The notes under the pieces are model-generated. The model saw nothing but the letters and a program-made list of their open reading frames with translations, did not search any database and was not told where the DNA came from. Position numbers and translations under genes: made by a program. From Streptococcus pseudopneumoniae (GTDB lineage Bacteria > Bacillota > Bacilli > Lactobacillales > Streptococcaceae), in contig NZ_JUUO01000034.1 of the NCBI RefSeq assembly GCF_001074975.1, positions 1 to 49,907 on the forward strand: a DNA stretch of 49,907 bases. Direction: 5' to 3'. Positions 29,985 through 42,110 of this stretch are shown in pieces (position 1 is the stretch's first letter; each line of letters begins with the position of its first letter).

Positions 29985-31430
29985 TTATTTTCCTTCCATC
30001 ACATCATTGATTGCAGCCTTGACCGACTCTAAACTGCTGTCACTTATCTCCATCATGTAGAGATTACTCTCAGGCATGGCATAAGATGGTAAATCCATAC
30101 GCCCGGTTCCTTTAAGATCTTGCGAATTAATCTTATAAGTTCCACCACTCTCAAGTTGGGCATTAACCAAGTTCATCATGGTTTCAAGTGGCATATTGGT
30201 TTGCACGGAATCTTGTAGCCCCTTTATAATACTGTCATAATTTTTTAAAGCTTCTGTCGAAGTTAGCTTTTGTAGAATAGCTACAATGACCTTTTGCTGG
30301 TTACGCCCACGATCCCGGTCTCCATCTGCCAAGGAATAGCGTTCACGTACAAATCCAAGAGCTTGTTCAGAATCTAAATGAACATTGCCTACTGGGAAAT
30401 GGAACTTCCCATGTAGGGAAGTGAAATCCTGATCATTATGGACATCAACTCCACCAAGGAGATCAATCAATTTCAAGAAAGAAGTGAAATTCAAACGAGC
30501 ATAATAGTTCAAGTCAATACCGTAAAGATTTTCCAGTGTATGAATCGAAGCATCTACACCATAAATCCCTGCATGGGTCAACTTATCTTTTTGGTTGTTG
30601 CCTCCATCTGCAATTGGAACATAGGAATCACGAGGTGTCGTTGTCAAGAGAATCTTTTTAGTTTCGCGATTAACTGTCATAATGATATTGACATCCGAAC
30701 GAGAAACCGAACTGATAGGACCGTAAGTATCAATTCCACTGATATAAACGTTGAAACTGTCTCCCTTGACATTTTTGGGAGTCTCAACCTCTTTAGTCAT
30801 TTTTTTAGTGTAAATTTTCTTGATTGTAGAAGCATAATCTGGATACTCTGCCTCAATAATATTCTCAAACACACTATTTAAGACAATAGCTTTAGCTTCT
30901 CCAGAAATCAAACTTTTATAAGTTGACAAATAAGAAGTACTTTTATCAACCGTCAAATCCTTATTTTGACTCGACTTAATATCAGCGATTAACTTTTGAA
31001 TATTCTCATTATCCGTACCTGTTGGCCCCATAATACTAGATAATTGGGCAACATTATTGATATCGCTATCCTTTAAAACTACAACACTGAGGGAATACTC
31101 TGAATAATTTGAAGTCGCATTAATATGACTGGTAAATCCTACAAATTGTTGCAGAGTAAATAATGAAACGGAACTCACTAACACAGCAAGCATCAAAAAG
31201 AAAATCGTGAACTTTTCGGCTTTTTTATAAATTATTAATATTGTGGCAATCACAGCCACCATCAAAGCAAAAACTGCGACCACTATATTAACGTGCCTGA
31301 AAGCAAGTATATTGTACTTAAAGATTAAGAACAATAAAAACACACTCAACAATGAATAAACAAGCAACAAGATTATGTTAAGATTCTGTTTTGTTTTCTG
31401 CGAGCATGATTTTTTAAAACGTCTACTCAT
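29985..31430 (-). CDS. wzg: LytR-CpsA-Psr ligase Wzg (CpsA)
   Basis: A 481-residue membrane protein, the usual length for pneumococcal CpsA, thought to attach finished polysaccharide to peptidoglycan. Three helices are at about 19-100. An extracytoplasmic accessory domain is followed by the LCP domain (about 220-390, with [30 protein letters not shown] and GGVDVHND). I set the ATG at 31430. A GTG at 31439 is open, but its own bases form the AGGTGA ribosome site. It is the first gene of the operon. Confidence 0.95.
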   Translation of the reverse strand: MSRRFKKSCSQKTKQNLNIILLLVYSLLSVFLLFLIFKYNILAFRHVNIVVAVFALMVAVIATILIIYKKAEKFTIFFLMLAVLVSSVSLFTLQQFVGFTSHINATSNYSEYSLSVVVLKDSDINNVAQLSSIMGPTGTDNENIQKLIADIKSSQNKDLTVDKSTSYLSTYKSLISGEAKAIVLNSVFENIIEAEYPDYASTIKKIYTKKMTKEVETPKNVKGDSFNVYISGIDTYGPISSVSRSDVNIIMTVNRETKKILLTTTPRDSYVPIADGGNNQKDKLTHAGIYGVDASIHTLENLYGIDLNYYARLNFTSFLKLIDLLGGVDVHNDQDFTSLHGKFHFPVGNVHLDSEQALGFVRERYSLADGDRDRGRNQQKVIVAILQKLTSTEALKNYDSIIKGLQDSVQTNMPLETMMNLVNAQLESGGTYKINSQDLKGTGRMDLPSYAMPESNLYMMEISDSSLESVKAAINDVMEGK

Positions 31431-31458
31431 GATTATCACCTATACATTTAATAGTCCC

Positions 31459-31464
31459 ATTATA
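31459..31464 (-). promoter_or_regulatory. -10 box of the polysaccharide operon promoter
   Basis: Minus-strand TATAAT preceded by TGA (extended -10), 29 bases before the wzg ATG. The -35 region (around GGAATT) is poor. This is the usual place for the mitis-group cps promoter. Confidence 0.8.
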
Positions 31465-31546
31465 TCACTTTTTTACGATAAATTCCACATTTACCGAGTT
31501 TATAAACATCCTTTGATATAGATTATTTAAACCTCATCAGCACTGA

Positions 31547-31683
31547 TACTATTCAAAAATCTCTTCAAAGTATAACAATACCTCCGTATCATAGTTATAT
31601 GTTACTGTGGACAATCTCAAAACACTGTTTTGAGGTTGCAGATAGAGCTGACGTGGGTTTGAATTGATTTTCGAAGAGTATTA
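31547..31683. repeat. BOX-like element upstream of the cps promoter
   Basis: About 137 bases with imperfect inverted ends: TACTATTCAAAAATCTCTTC on the left, and TACTCTTCGAAAATCAATTC read from the right on the minus strand (about 18 of 23 bases agree). The centre holds CTCAAAACACTGTTTTGAG, the palindrome of boxB. The minus-strand reading from the right fits boxA-boxB, then diverges. The region from wzg to the ali gene (31431-31778) holds this repeat, the promoter and a terminator, but no gene. Confidence 0.7.
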
Positions 31684-31720
31684 CAATTCAACATAACTAG
31701 ACAACTACTAGCCCATACAG

Positions 31721-31750
31721 CAAAAAACAGCCCTATTAAGACGGCTTTAT
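31721..31750 (-). terminator. Terminator after the second ali-type gene
   Basis: Minus-strand AGCC and GGCT pair around a ten-base loop and are followed by TTTTTT. The stem is short, but the A/T-rich flanks extend it. Confidence 0.55.
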
Positions 31751-31778
31751 AAAAACCATCCAATAGAACTGCTCCTCA

Positions 31779-33737
31779 TTATTTAACATGCTTTTCTGCT
31801 TCTTTTTGAGCTTTTTCAATTGCTTTTTTGCTTTCTTGCTCCCATTTGGTCTTGGCTTCTTCATACTGTTTAGTCGTAACTGTATCTTTTTGCAGTTTCA
31901 TGTACTTGTAGTTATTTCCATCACCCTTGATACCAACCAATGAATAGCCTCTTGTAAATGGTGTCACTTTAGTTACAGAAGCTGTACCACCATTTGACAT
32001 AGCTGACATAAGGAGAGAGTTATCGATCATCCAAGCTTGAGCTTCAGCATACTTTTCATAACGCTTCGCTACATCTTTGTTTTCACTATCCGCTTCCTTA
32101 AGCATTTTAGTGTAAGTATCCAAACCTAGGCTAGCAATTTTTGCTTTATCTTCCTTGGCATCTAGACCAAAAATCTTGAGGTAGAATCCATCCTCTGCAT
32201 TGAAAGGATTGAGATAAGTTGATGGATCCTGATAGTCACCTACCCAACCATCAAAGCTCAAATCATAGTCACGATCAGCTGGTGTTGGTGCCAAGAAGGC
32301 TACGTTATTAAAATCATCTGTTGACAGTTGCTGAACATCAATGACAATATTATCAGCACCCAAAACTGATTCAAGAGTCTGTTTAACAGAGTTCATACCT
32401 GTCACAGCATTTTTATTCGTCTGATCAACTGCCGCATCCAAATGAATAGGGAAGGTCACACCTTGACCTGCCAATTCTTTTTTAGCTTCCGCAAATTTTG
32501 CTTGGGCTTTTTCTTTATTGAAATAGGCATCCTGAGCATCTGCCAAGTTAATACCTGACCATTCTGTTCCGTAGTTGACCAATTTAGAAGCGACTACTTC
32601 TCCGAAGGTCTTGTCTCCAACTTGGACAAATGTAGGAGGCACTAGGGTGTTACGAAGGGTCTTGCTAGCCGCTTCTTCCCCATTTGACTGGGCAGAGTAG
32701 GCTGTGCGGTCCAAGGCGAAGTTCACTGCTTGACGGAAGTTTTTGTTCAAGACAGCTGTCTCAGTTGACTTCTTCTGCTCATCTGTCGTTTTAGCAGTGT
32801 GATTGTAAGCCTTACGGTTGACGTTAAAATTAAAATACCAAGAAGTCTTGTCCTGCAAACTGTAAATGATATTATTCTTATATTTTTCCTTTGTCTTAGC
32901 AAAGTTTGAACTATTTGGATAAACACCTGCGATTGAATAAGCTCCGCTTTCAAAGTTACGGATGGTCAATTCTTGGTCTGAGCCGTCAAAATAAGCCAAT
33001 TTCACGCGCTCAATCGATACTTTGTCATGATCATAGTAATGCGGATTTTTCACATACTCGATCGATGATTTTGATGTGAAGTCTTTTAACAAATAAGGTC
33101 CGCTGTAAAGAATACTATCTGGAGATAAAGTACCAAAATCTTTCCCTTTTGAATTTAGAAACTCTTCGTTTACTGGGAAAAGAATACTATTCGTTGTTTT
33201 TGAATTCCAGTAAGGCTCTGGGCGCGCCAAAGTATACTCAACCGTCTGGTCGTCAATGGCTTTCACTCCAACCTTAGAAAAGTCAGAATCCACTCCTGTA
33301 ATATAATCATTCAATCCCTTGATCGAGTTTTGAATCAAGTCAATAGCCTGTGATTTATTATCCACTGCGTACTTGATACCTGTCACAAAATCTTGTGCCT
33401 TAACTGGGGCGTACTCTTCACCGTCAGCTGTGAACCATTTGGCATCTTTTCTCAGTTTATAGGTATAAGTCAGACCGTCGCTTGAAACAGACCAGTCTTC
33501 TGCCAAAGACGGAACTAGGTTCCCATGATTATCATTTTCAAGCAAACCATCAACTAGGTTGGTGATAATCGATGTATTATCAGCGTAGTAGTCTAATAAA
33601 TAGTTAAATGTAGTTGGATTTCCACTAAAGGTTGATGAGTAAGTTTTTGTATCTGAACCTGATTGACCGCAAGCAGCTAAAAGCAAAGCAGCCGCAAAAG
33701 TCAGGCATGCACTAAGGACACGCTTTTTTGTATTCAT
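31779..33737 (-). CDS. Ali-type oligopeptide-binding lipoprotein (AliD-like by position)
   Basis: A 652-residue family 5 solute-binding lipoprotein. The signal peptide ends in LLLAACGQ, giving a lipid-modified cysteine at about 23. The body resembles AliA (DGLLENDNHGNLVPSLAEDW; EYAPVKAQDFVTGIKYA; FALDRTAYSAQSNGEEA). AAGGAG precedes the ATG. It should supply peptides to the Ami permease, or sense them as ali proteins do in non-capsulated pneumococci, where aliC and aliD occupy the space between dexB and aliA. Here it is the second gene after dexB and lies directly before the capsule promoter. Calling it AliD is a position-based guess. Confidence 0.85.
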   Translation of the reverse strand: MNTKKRVLSACLTFAAALLLAACGQSGSDTKTYSSTFSGNPTTFNYLLDYYADNTSIITNLVDGLLENDNHGNLVPSLAEDWSVSSDGLTYTYKLRKDAKWFTADGEEYAPVKAQDFVTGIKYAVDNKSQAIDLIQNSIKGLNDYITGVDSDFSKVGVKAIDDQTVEYTLARPEPYWNSKTTNSILFPVNEEFLNSKGKDFGTLSPDSILYSGPYLLKDFTSKSSIEYVKNPHYYDHDKVSIERVKLAYFDGSDQELTIRNFESGAYSIAGVYPNSSNFAKTKEKYKNNIIYSLQDKTSWYFNFNVNRKAYNHTAKTTDEQKKSTETAVLNKNFRQAVNFALDRTAYSAQSNGEEAASKTLRNTLVPPTFVQVGDKTFGEVVASKLVNYGTEWSGINLADAQDAYFNKEKAQAKFAEAKKELAGQGVTFPIHLDAAVDQTNKNAVTGMNSVKQTLESVLGADNIVIDVQQLSTDDFNNVAFLAPTPADRDYDLSFDGWVGDYQDPSTYLNPFNAEDGFYLKIFGLDAKEDKAKIASLGLDTYTKMLKEADSENKDVAKRYEKYAEAQAWMIDNSLLMSAMSNGGTASVTKVTPFTRGYSLVGIKGDGNNYKYMKLQKDTVTTKQYEEAKTKWEQESKKAIEKAQKEAEKHVK

Positions 33738-33776
33738 CTTCTTTCTCCTTTATGTTAGTTTTTATAACATAGATTT

Positions 33777-33805
33777 ATTTTACCAAAATAATGGAAATTT
33801 GTAAA
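33777..33805 (-). promoter_or_regulatory. Promoter of the second ali-type gene
   Basis: TTTACA (33805-33800), a 17-base spacer, and TAAAAT (33782-33777) with TGG before it (extended -10). It gives the gene expression independent of its upstream neighbour. Confidence 0.65.
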
Positions 33806-33849
33806 GTTAATTGAATTTCTAGAATGGAAGTTTATAAACTCTAGACATT

Positions 33850-33897
33850 AAAAAAACAAAGGTTTTCTGCCTTTCATACAGTATCCCCTTGTTTTTA
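33850..33897 (-). terminator. Probable terminator of the first ali-type gene
   Basis: On the minus strand AAAACAAGG pairs imperfectly with CCTTTGTTTTTTT across a long loop. It stands about 45 bases after the stop codon. Confidence 0.5.
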
Positions 33898-33941
33898 TAC
33901 GATTTATTGATTAAAAATTATTTGTAAAAACAAGCCTAGAC

Positions 33942-35909
33942 TCATTTTACGTGTTTTTCTAAATCCTTTTGATACTGAGCATTAGATTCTAGTTTTTCCT
34001 TTTGCCACTTTTTGAGGGCTGCCTCATACTCTTTAGTTGTAACAATATCATTTTGAAGTTCCATTCCTTTAAAAATAAATGGATCCCCTTTGATACCAAC
34101 TTGTGAATAAGCTTTAGTAAATGGCACAGTACGACTTACCATAGGAGAACCTCCTGAAGACGCCACTGGAATAAGGAGAGAACTATCTGTTACCCAAGCT
34201 TGAGCCTTAGCATATTTCTCATAACGTTTGTCAAGATTAGTGGTCTCAGAGGAAGCTTCATCCAAAAGCTTCTTGTATTCATCTAAGCCAATTTTCGCCA
34301 TAACTTCTGGATCCTTGCCCTTTGTTATACCTAGATGTTTCAAGGCAGAACCCTTCTTAGCATCTAAAATATTGAGATAGGTTGCTGGATCTTGGTAATC
34401 TGGTCCCCAACCTGTTCCGTTTAAATCATAGTCTTTTTGCGTTGGCACTTTTGCTTGAGAAGTAATACTTTCCTTCTCATTGTCTGTCATTTGAAGAACA
34501 TCTACAATGACATTCTCCGTTCCAAGCGTTTCTTCAATTGATTGTTTTAGCGAATTGGTTTGTTGAACCGCAACTACATCTGTCTGTTCTACTGGCACAT
34601 CCAAATGAATCGGGAAACTTACTCCCTTAGCTTGTAATTCTGACTTCGCTTTTTCAAATGCAGATTTAGCCTTTGTAGGATTGTAAATTGTATCCTTACC
34701 ATCTGTGAGAGTCACATCTTTCCACTGTTCTCCATATTTCAGTAGTTCATCCTGAGCCAACTGCCCGAAGGTCTTCCCTGCTACTTGAACGTAATTATCT
34801 GGTACAAGACTATTACGAATAATCTTATCCGCACCTTCTTCACCGTTTAATTGAGCTGTATAGGCGTGGCGATTGAAGGCAAAATTAATTGCTTGACGGA
34901 AACTTTTATTCAGCATGGCTTCTTTTGTAGAAAGCTTTTGTCCTTCATCTGTCTTGGCTGTTTTATTATATGATTGACGATTTACGTTAAAAGTAAAGTA
35001 ATAACTAGTTGCTTCCTGAGGGCTATAAATAATCTGATCTCCATATTTCTCTTTGGTAGAAGCAAAACTTGAACTATTTGGAAAAAGTCTCGCTGTATTA
35101 TATGCTCCTGTAGCGAAACTACGGATAAGGGATTCTTGATCTGATCCGTCATAGAATGTTAATTTTACATTATCAATCTTGACATTTTCCTTATCCCAAT
35201 AGTTAGGATTTTTTTCATATTCAATCACAGATTTAGAAATCAAAGATTTCAAAAAATATGGACCATTGTAAAGAATACTTGATGGGGTTGGCGCTCCGTA
35301 ATCCTTGCCTGTTGCATTCAAAAATTCTTCATTTACAGGAAGCATGGTTGCTGTCGTTACTTTAGAGTTCCAAAAACTTTCTGGTTTATTAAGGGTATAT
35401 TCTACCGTATAATCATCAAGAGCTTTAACACCTACAGTTGAAAAATCATTGGTCTCACCACTAACATAAGCTTCCAAACCTTTGATTGATTTTTCAATCA
35501 AAGAAAGACCATCTGACTTACCATCTGCTGCATGTTTCAGACCGGTGACAAAATCCTGTGCCTTAACTTCTGCATACTCCTCTCCTTCAGAAGTATACCA
35601 TTTCACACCCTTACGAAGTTGGTAAGTGTAAGTCAAACCATCGGCTGAAACAGTCCAATCCTCTGCTAAAGACGGAACAAGATTCCCATACTTATCATTC
35701 TCTAAAAGACCATCAACAACATTACCAATCACGTCAGAGGTAGAACTTTTACTCGTAACGCTATAATCCAAGGAAGACGGATCCACTGCATAAACATAAG
35801 AAAAGCTCCTCGGGGCATCTGCTTTCTTATCACTTTTACCGCAAGCTGCCAAAAGAAGGGCTGCACTCAAGGTCACTCCCGCTCCTAAGAGCCACTTTTT
35901 CGATTTCAT
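33942..35909 (-). CDS. Ali-type oligopeptide-binding lipoprotein (AliC-like by position)
   Basis: A 655-residue family 5 solute-binding lipoprotein with a signal peptide and lipobox (LLLAACGK). It shares VDGLLENDKYGNLVPSLAEDW, AQDFVTGLKHAADG and INFAFNRHAYTAQLNGEEGA with AliA and the neighbouring paralogue. I set the start at the ATG at 35909, seven bases after AAAGGAG; a TTG six bases upstream is also open. The gene lies next to dexB, as aliC does in non-capsulated pneumococci. Substrate peptides cannot be predicted. It has its own promoter. Confidence 0.85.
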   Translation of the reverse strand: MKSKKWLLGAGVTLSAALLLAACGKSDKKADAPRSFSYVYAVDPSSLDYSVTSKSSTSDVIGNVVDGLLENDKYGNLVPSLAEDWTVSADGLTYTYQLRKGVKWYTSEGEEYAEVKAQDFVTGLKHAADGKSDGLSLIEKSIKGLEAYVSGETNDFSTVGVKALDDYTVEYTLNKPESFWNSKVTTATMLPVNEEFLNATGKDYGAPTPSSILYNGPYFLKSLISKSVIEYEKNPNYWDKENVKIDNVKLTFYDGSDQESLIRSFATGAYNTARLFPNSSSFASTKEKYGDQIIYSPQEATSYYFTFNVNRQSYNKTAKTDEGQKLSTKEAMLNKSFRQAINFAFNRHAYTAQLNGEEGADKIIRNSLVPDNYVQVAGKTFGQLAQDELLKYGEQWKDVTLTDGKDTIYNPTKAKSAFEKAKSELQAKGVSFPIHLDVPVEQTDVVAVQQTNSLKQSIEETLGTENVIVDVLQMTDNEKESITSQAKVPTQKDYDLNGTGWGPDYQDPATYLNILDAKKGSALKHLGITKGKDPEVMAKIGLDEYKKLLDEASSETTNLDKRYEKYAKAQAWVTDSSLLIPVASSGGSPMVSRTVPFTKAYSQVGIKGDPFIFKGMELQNDIVTTKEYEAALKKWQKEKLESNAQYQKDLEKHVK

Positions 35910-35940
35910 AGGCAATCTCCTTTAAGATAGGTTTTTCACC

Positions 35941-35968
35941 ATTATAACCTATTTTTCTATAAATGCAA
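35941..35968 (-). promoter_or_regulatory. Promoter of the first ali-type gene
   Basis: TTGCAT (35968-35963), a 16-base spacer and TATAAT (35946-35941) on the minus strand. Confidence 0.75.
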
Positions 35969-36039
35969 GAGCCTTTGAGTGATTTGTTAGAAAATTCTAA
36001 CAAATATTTTTAAAAGAGTTTTCTAAAAAACTTTTAGCA

Positions 36040-36070
36040 AAAAACCTCGAACTCTATAAGCTTGAGGTTC
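36040..36070 (-). terminator. Terminator of dexB
   Basis: On the minus strand AACCTC and GAGGTT close a hairpin that is followed by TTTTTT, just after the dexB stop. Confidence 0.75.
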
Positions 36071-36077
36071 CCACTTT

Positions 36078-37697
<1,620 letters not shown>

Positions 37698-37722
37698 TCA
37701 TTATTTTAATAATCTGTAGTCT

Positions 37723-37751
37723 ATGATAGCGCTTTTTAAAATTTTATGCAA
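37723..37751 (-). promoter_or_regulatory. Promoter of dexB
   Basis: TTGCAT (37751-37746), a 17-base spacer and TATCAT (37728-37723) on the minus strand, about 35 bases before the dexB ATG. Confidence 0.7.
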
Positions 37752-37760
37752 GCGTTTGCC
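37746..37760. promoter_or_regulatory. Catabolite-responsive element (CcpA site) over the dexB promoter
   Basis: ATGCAAGCGTTTGCC agrees with WTGNAANCGNWNNCW at 14 of 15 positions. It covers the -35 box of dexB, a position that gives repression by CcpA when glucose is available. It could also affect the divergent UPF0371 gene. Confidence 0.75.
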
Positions 37761-37815
37761 TAATCTTTTTGATTCCTTTTTTAACTCCATAGTTTCCTAA
37801 CTTCCAATTTTTTAT

Positions 37816-37821
37816 TATAAT
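37816..37821 (+). promoter_or_regulatory. -10 box of the UPF0371 gene
   Basis: TATAAT 19 bases before the ATG; the -35 region (TTTCCT at 37793-37798) is weak. Confidence 0.55.
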
Positions 37822-37840
37822 AGAGGTCAGAGGTAAAAAA

Positions 37841-39325
37841 ATGAAAAAACAAGCTTTTAGTTCTGAACAATATTTGAATCTACAGCGCGACCACATTTTG
37901 GAGCGCATTAACCAATTTGACGGCAAGCTCTACTTAGAGTTTGGTGGCAAAATGTTAGAAGATTTCCACGCTGCTCGTGTCCTTCCTGGTTATGAGCCTG
38001 ACAATAAAATCAAGCTCTTACAAGAATTGAAAGAGCAGGTTGAGGTTGTGATTGCTATTAATGCTAGCAATATCGAGCATTCCAAAGCACGTGGTGACTT
38101 GGGCATTTCTTATGACCAAGAAGTTCTTCGTTTGATTGACAAATTCAATGAATTGGGAATTTTTGTTGGCTCTGTTGTCATCACACAGTATGCTGGTCAA
38201 CCAGCTGCAGATGCCTTCCGCAACCAGTTAGAGAAAAACGGAATTGATTCTTATCTTCATTATCCAATCAAAGGGTATCCGACAGATATGGACCACATCA
38301 TTTCTCCAGAAGGTATGGGGAAAAATGACTACATCAAAACTAGTCGCAACTTGATTGTCGTAACTGCTCCTGGACCTGGTTCTGGAAAATTGGCAACCTG
38401 TATGTCCAATATGTACCACGACCAAATCAACGGTATCAAGTCTGGTTACGCTAAATTTGAAACTTTCCCAGTTTGGAATCTACCCCTTCATCATCCTGTC
38501 AACTTGGCCTACGAGGCTGCCACAGCTGACCTTGATGATGTCAACATGATTGACCCCTTCCATCTCCAAACCTATGGAGAAACCACAGTCAACTACAACC
38601 GTGATATCGAGATTTTCCCTGTTCTGAAACGTATGCTGGAACGTATCCTAGGTAAATCTCCTTATGCATCTCCAACTGACATGGGTGTCAACATGGTTGG
38701 CTTTGCAATCACTGATAACGACGCTGCCATTGAAGCATCTAAACAGGAAATTATCCGTCGCTACTATCAAACTGTTCTTGATTTCAAGGCTGAAAAAGTC
38801 GGTGAAACTGCCGTTAAGAAAATTGAGCTTCTCATGAATGACCTAGGTATCACACCCGCTGATAGAAAGGTTGCTGTTGCCGCACGTCAAAAAGCAGAAG
38901 AAACAGGCGGACCTGCTCTCGCTCTTGAATTACCGTCTGGTGAAATCGTTACTGGTAAGAACTCAGAACTCTTTGGTCCAACAGCCGCTGCTCTTATCAA
39001 CGCTATCAAGAAATCAGCTGATATTGCTAAAGAAGTAAAACTAATCGAACCTGAAGTTGTTAAGCCAATCCAAGGTCTTAAAATCGATCATCTCGGTAGC
39101 CGCAATCCACGCCTTCATTCAAATGAAATCCTGATTGCACTAGCTATCACAGCTACAGAAAATCCTGATGCTGCTCGCGCTATGGAAGAGCTTGGCAACC
39201 TCAAAGGAAGCGAAGCCCACTCAACCATCATCTTGACAGATGAAGACAAGAATGTCCTTCGTAAATTGGGTATCAACGTAACCTTTGACCCTTACTATCA
39301 ATACGACCGCTTGTATCGTAAGTAA
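37841..39325 (+). CDS. UPF0371 (DUF1846) protein
   Basis: A 494-residue cytoplasmic protein of the DUF1846 family, widespread in Gram-positive bacteria and found next to dexB/luxS in mitis-group streptococci. Structural work on relatives suggests a two-domain ATP- or nucleotide-binding fold. Visible are [38 protein letters not shown] (about 181-199, a P-loop-like glycine-rich segment) and [12 protein letters not shown]. The function is unknown. It is full length, read divergently from dexB, and ends in its own terminator. Confidence 0.92.
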   Translation: MKKQAFSSEQYLNLQRDHILERINQFDGKLYLEFGGKMLEDFHAARVLPGYEPDNKIKLLQELKEQVEVVIAINASNIEHSKARGDLGISYDQEVLRLIDKFNELGIFVGSVVITQYAGQPAADAFRNQLEKNGIDSYLHYPIKGYPTDMDHIISPEGMGKNDYIKTSRNLIVVTAPGPGSGKLATCMSNMYHDQINGIKSGYAKFETFPVWNLPLHHPVNLAYEAATADLDDVNMIDPFHLQTYGETTVNYNRDIEIFPVLKRMLERILGKSPYASPTDMGVNMVGFAITDNDAAIEASKQEIIRRYYQTVLDFKAEKVGETAVKKIELLMNDLGITPADRKVAVAARQKAEETGGPALALELPSGEIVTGKNSELFGPTAAALINAIKKSADIAKEVKLIEPEVVKPIQGLKIDHLGSRNPRLHSNEILIALAITATENPDAARAMEELGNLKGSEAHSTIILTDEDKNVLRKLGINVTFDPYYQYDRLYRK

Positions 39326-39332
39326 CGATTCG

Positions 39333-39359
39333 AACCTCTCCATCCTCGGAGAGGTTTTC
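39333..39359 (+). terminator. Terminator of the UPF0371 gene
   Basis: AACCTCTCC and GGAGAGGTT pair around six bases, followed by TTTCT. It separates the gene from luxS. Confidence 0.75.
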
Positions 39360-39386
39360 TCTCTGTTTCAATAGCAGCCTTTATGG

Positions 39387-39392
39387 TATAAT
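39387..39392 (+). promoter_or_regulatory. -10 box of luxS
   Basis: TATAAT with TGG before it (extended -10), 28 bases before the luxS ATG. The -35 is weak. Confidence 0.65.
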
Positions 39393-39419
39393 GAAAGAAG
39401 AAAACTGAAAGGATTTACC

Positions 39420-39902
39420 ATGTCAAAAGAAGTTATTGTTGAAAGTTTTGAACTTGACCACACCATTGTCAAAGCACCGTATGTCCGTTTAATTGGGGAA
39501 GAAACAGGTCCTAAGGGAGATATCATTTCTAACTTTGATATTCGCTTGGTTCAACCAAACGAAGACTCAATCCCTACTGCAGGCCTTCACACAATCGAGC
39601 ACCTCTTGGCTAAGCTGATTCGTACTCGCATTGATGGAATGATTGATTGCTCACCATTTGGATGTCGTACAGGATTCCACATGATTATGTGGGGGCGCCA
39701 CACCAGTGCTGAAATCGCGGCCGTTATCAAGGATTCGCTCAAGGAAATCGCTGAAACTACTACTTGGGAAGACGTCCCTGGAACAACTATCGAATCTTGC
39801 GGTAACTATAAGGACCACAGCCTCTTTTCTGCTAAAGAATGGGCAAAACTCATCTTGGAACAAGGAATTTCAGATGATGCATTTGAACGTCATGTGATTT
39901 AA
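39420..39902 (+). CDS. luxS: S-ribosylhomocysteine lyase LuxS
   Basis: A 160-residue metalloenzyme that splits S-ribosylhomocysteine to homocysteine and the AI-2 precursor, recycling methyl-donor by-products and making the AI-2 signal. Metal ligands are His57 and His61 (HTIEH) and Cys127 (ESCGNY). The catalytic cysteine is in FGCRTGFH (82). A good ribosome site (AAAGGA) precedes the ATG. The gene has its own promoter and terminator and is read toward clpL. Confidence 0.97.
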   Translation: MSKEVIVESFELDHTIVKAPYVRLIGEETGPKGDIISNFDIRLVQPNEDSIPTAGLHTIEHLLAKLIRTRIDGMIDCSPFGCRTGFHMIMWGRHTSAEIAAVIKDSLKEIAETTTWEDVPGTTIESCGNYKDHSLFSAKEWAKLILEQGISDDAFERHVI

Positions 39903-39906
39903 ACAC

Positions 39907-39946
39907 AAAAAAGGAACCAGTTTTTTTAGCTGGCTCCTTCTTTTTT
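39907..39946. terminator. Bidirectional terminator between luxS and clpL
   Basis: AAGGA-CCAG and CTGG-TCCTT pair, with A runs before and T runs after. Both strands thus give a hairpin with a T tail, which suits the two genes that meet here. Confidence 0.85.
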
Positions 39947-39963
39947 ATTCTCAAAATTCTGTC

Positions 39964-42069
39964 TTAGGCTTTTTCACGAATGACCAAAACACTATCTTCC
40001 ATATCAGCTTCTAGGTGTTTAGCATCAAGATGGTCCAAATGGAAATCTGTCACCTTATCACGGATTTGTTGTTCAACCACACGACGGAGTGGACGAACAC
40101 CCATGACTTCATCGTAACCTTCTTCGGTCATGTATTCTTTGGCCGCATCGCTCACTGCCAAGTCGATATCTTTCTTAGCAAGCGTCTTATTGACATCCAC
40201 TAACATCAAATCAACAATCTTAGAAAGATCTTCTTTGCTCAAGTGTGAGAACTCAATCACAGCGTTAAAGCGATTCAAGAATTCTGGACGGAAGTAAGGT
40301 TTCAAACGATCCATGAGTTCTGGTTTTTCCGCATCTTCTGTCAAGTTGGCTTCGTAGCCAAAACCAGCGTTTGAAGTTGCGATAATCACTGTATTCTTGA
40401 AGTTTACGGTATTACCTTGACCATCTGTCAAACGACCATCATCTAAGACTTGAAGGAGAAGCGTGATGACTTGAGAATCTGCCTTTTCAATTTCATCAAG
40501 AAGTACGATTGAGTAAGGATTGCGACGTACACGTTCAGTCAAGGTATTGTTGTTGTCATCGTAACCTACATAACCTGCAGTTGTACCAATTAATTTAGAA
40601 ACAGCTGTACGATCACTATATTCTGACATATCCAAACGAATAATGGCATCTTTAGTACCGAACATATCAAGAGCCAATTGTTTAGCTAACTCTGTTTTAC
40701 CAACACCAGTAGGCCCTACAAAGAGGAAGCTACCGATTGGGCGGTTACCTTCATCAAAACCTGCACGATTACGACGGATAGCACGTGCTACTGCTTCTAC
40801 AGCCTTGTCTTGACCGATAACCTTGGTTTGCAGACGGTGACCCATATCTTTCAAGCGTTCAATATCAGTTGCCCCCATTTGTGAAACAGGAATACCAGTC
40901 ATCCGTTCTACAGATTCAGCCACGTCGTTGATTGTCGCGGTGACTTTATGGTCTTCTGTATGATTTTCAACTTGTTTCTCCAATTCTGCAATACGTGTTT
41001 TAGCATTAAGTGCTGTTTCATAATCTTGAGCCTCAACTGCCTTTTCCTGTTTTTCTTTTTCAGCTTTAATTTCGCGTTCAACAGCATGAACATCTGTAAC
41101 TGGATGTTGGGCTGCCAAGTGAGCAGCTGTCACATCGACAAGGTCGATAGCCTTATCTGGCAAGCTACGTTGTGGAATATATTGAACAGAATAATCCACT
41201 GCTGCTTTCAAGACTTCATCTGGCAAGATGACATTGTGGTGTTGTTGATAGAGATCACGAATTCCTTGAAGGATTTTAAAGGTATCCTCTGCTGAAGGAG
41301 CATTGACCTTGACTTCGTTGAAACGACGAGCAAGAGCTGCATTCTTCAAAATAGTGTTACGGTATTCGTCTTGAGTCGTTGCCCCAATCACGGTCAATTC
41401 TCCACGAGATAGAGCTGGCTTGAGAATATCTGCAAGCCCTTTAGATCCACTGTCTCCACCAGTGCTACCAGCACCGAGAATTTGGTGAATTTCATCAAAG
41501 AAGAGGATAATATTCCCTGCTTCTTTTACTTCATTTACTAGGTTCTGAACATTTTCTTCAAAGCTACCACGGTATTGAGTACCAGCCTCAAGACCTGAAA
41601 TATCAATGGAAATAATTTCCTTATTCTTGATGGCAGCTGGGACATCGCCATTCACAATAGCTTGTGCTAGACCTTCGACAACTGCTGTCTTACCAACACC
41701 TGCGTCTCCGACCAAAACAGGATTATTCTTAGTACGGCGTGAAAGAATTTCAGATGTTTCTTGAATTTCCTTGTTTCGTCCGATAACAGGATCCAACTTG
41801 CCCTCACGCGCTTCTGCTGTCAAGTTTCGACCTAGTTTAGCAAGGACACCATCTTGTTTCATACCTGAAGCCTGTTGTGGCATTTGTCCATCAGCTTCTG
41901 CACTGCCTGGTAATTGACCAGTTGCACGATAGTGAGCAAATTCCTCTGGTGTCACTTCGCGTCCATTAATCAAGTAACGGCGATTTTCAGAACTGTATCC
42001 TCGCATACCACCCATCAATTGGTTAAATAAATCATCCATGTTGTTAAAATTATTAAAGTTGTTGTTCAT
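39964..42069 (-). CDS. clpL: Heat-shock ATPase ClpL
   Basis: A 701-residue class I Clp ATPase that refolds or frees aggregated proteins; it lacks the ClpP-binding loop typical of ClpC/ClpX. The short N-terminal part is rich in Asn/Met (1-20). AAA domain 1 has Walker A GDAGVGKT (121-128). The middle UVR-type coiled coil is at about 335-370 ([21 protein letters not shown]). AAA domain 2 has GPTGVGKTE, and the D2 C-terminal domain is complete. It faces luxS and is preceded by a complex control region with three CtsR boxes and duplicated promoters. Confidence 0.96.
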   Translation of the reverse strand: MNNNFNNFNNMDDLFNQLMGGMRGYSSENRRYLINGREVTPEEFAHYRATGQLPGSAEADGQMPQQASGMKQDGVLAKLGRNLTAEAREGKLDPVIGRNKEIQETSEILSRRTKNNPVLVGDAGVGKTAVVEGLAQAIVNGDVPAAIKNKEIISIDISGLEAGTQYRGSFEENVQNLVNEVKEAGNIILFFDEIHQILGAGSTGGDSGSKGLADILKPALSRGELTVIGATTQDEYRNTILKNAALARRFNEVKVNAPSAEDTFKILQGIRDLYQQHHNVILPDEVLKAAVDYSVQYIPQRSLPDKAIDLVDVTAAHLAAQHPVTDVHAVEREIKAEKEKQEKAVEAQDYETALNAKTRIAELEKQVENHTEDHKVTATINDVAESVERMTGIPVSQMGATDIERLKDMGHRLQTKVIGQDKAVEAVARAIRRNRAGFDEGNRPIGSFLFVGPTGVGKTELAKQLALDMFGTKDAIIRLDMSEYSDRTAVSKLIGTTAGYVGYDDNNNTLTERVRRNPYSIVLLDEIEKADSQVITLLLQVLDDGRLTDGQGNTVNFKNTVIIATSNAGFGYEANLTEDAEKPELMDRLKPYFRPEFLNRFNAVIEFSHLSKEDLSKIVDLMLVDVNKTLAKKDIDLAVSDAAKEYMTEEGYDEVMGVRPLRRVVEQQIRDKVTDFHLDHLDAKHLEADMEDSVLVIREKA

Positions 42070-42110
42070 ATTCTTTACCTCTATTTATTTACTTAGTTAT
42101 TATTATTGAT

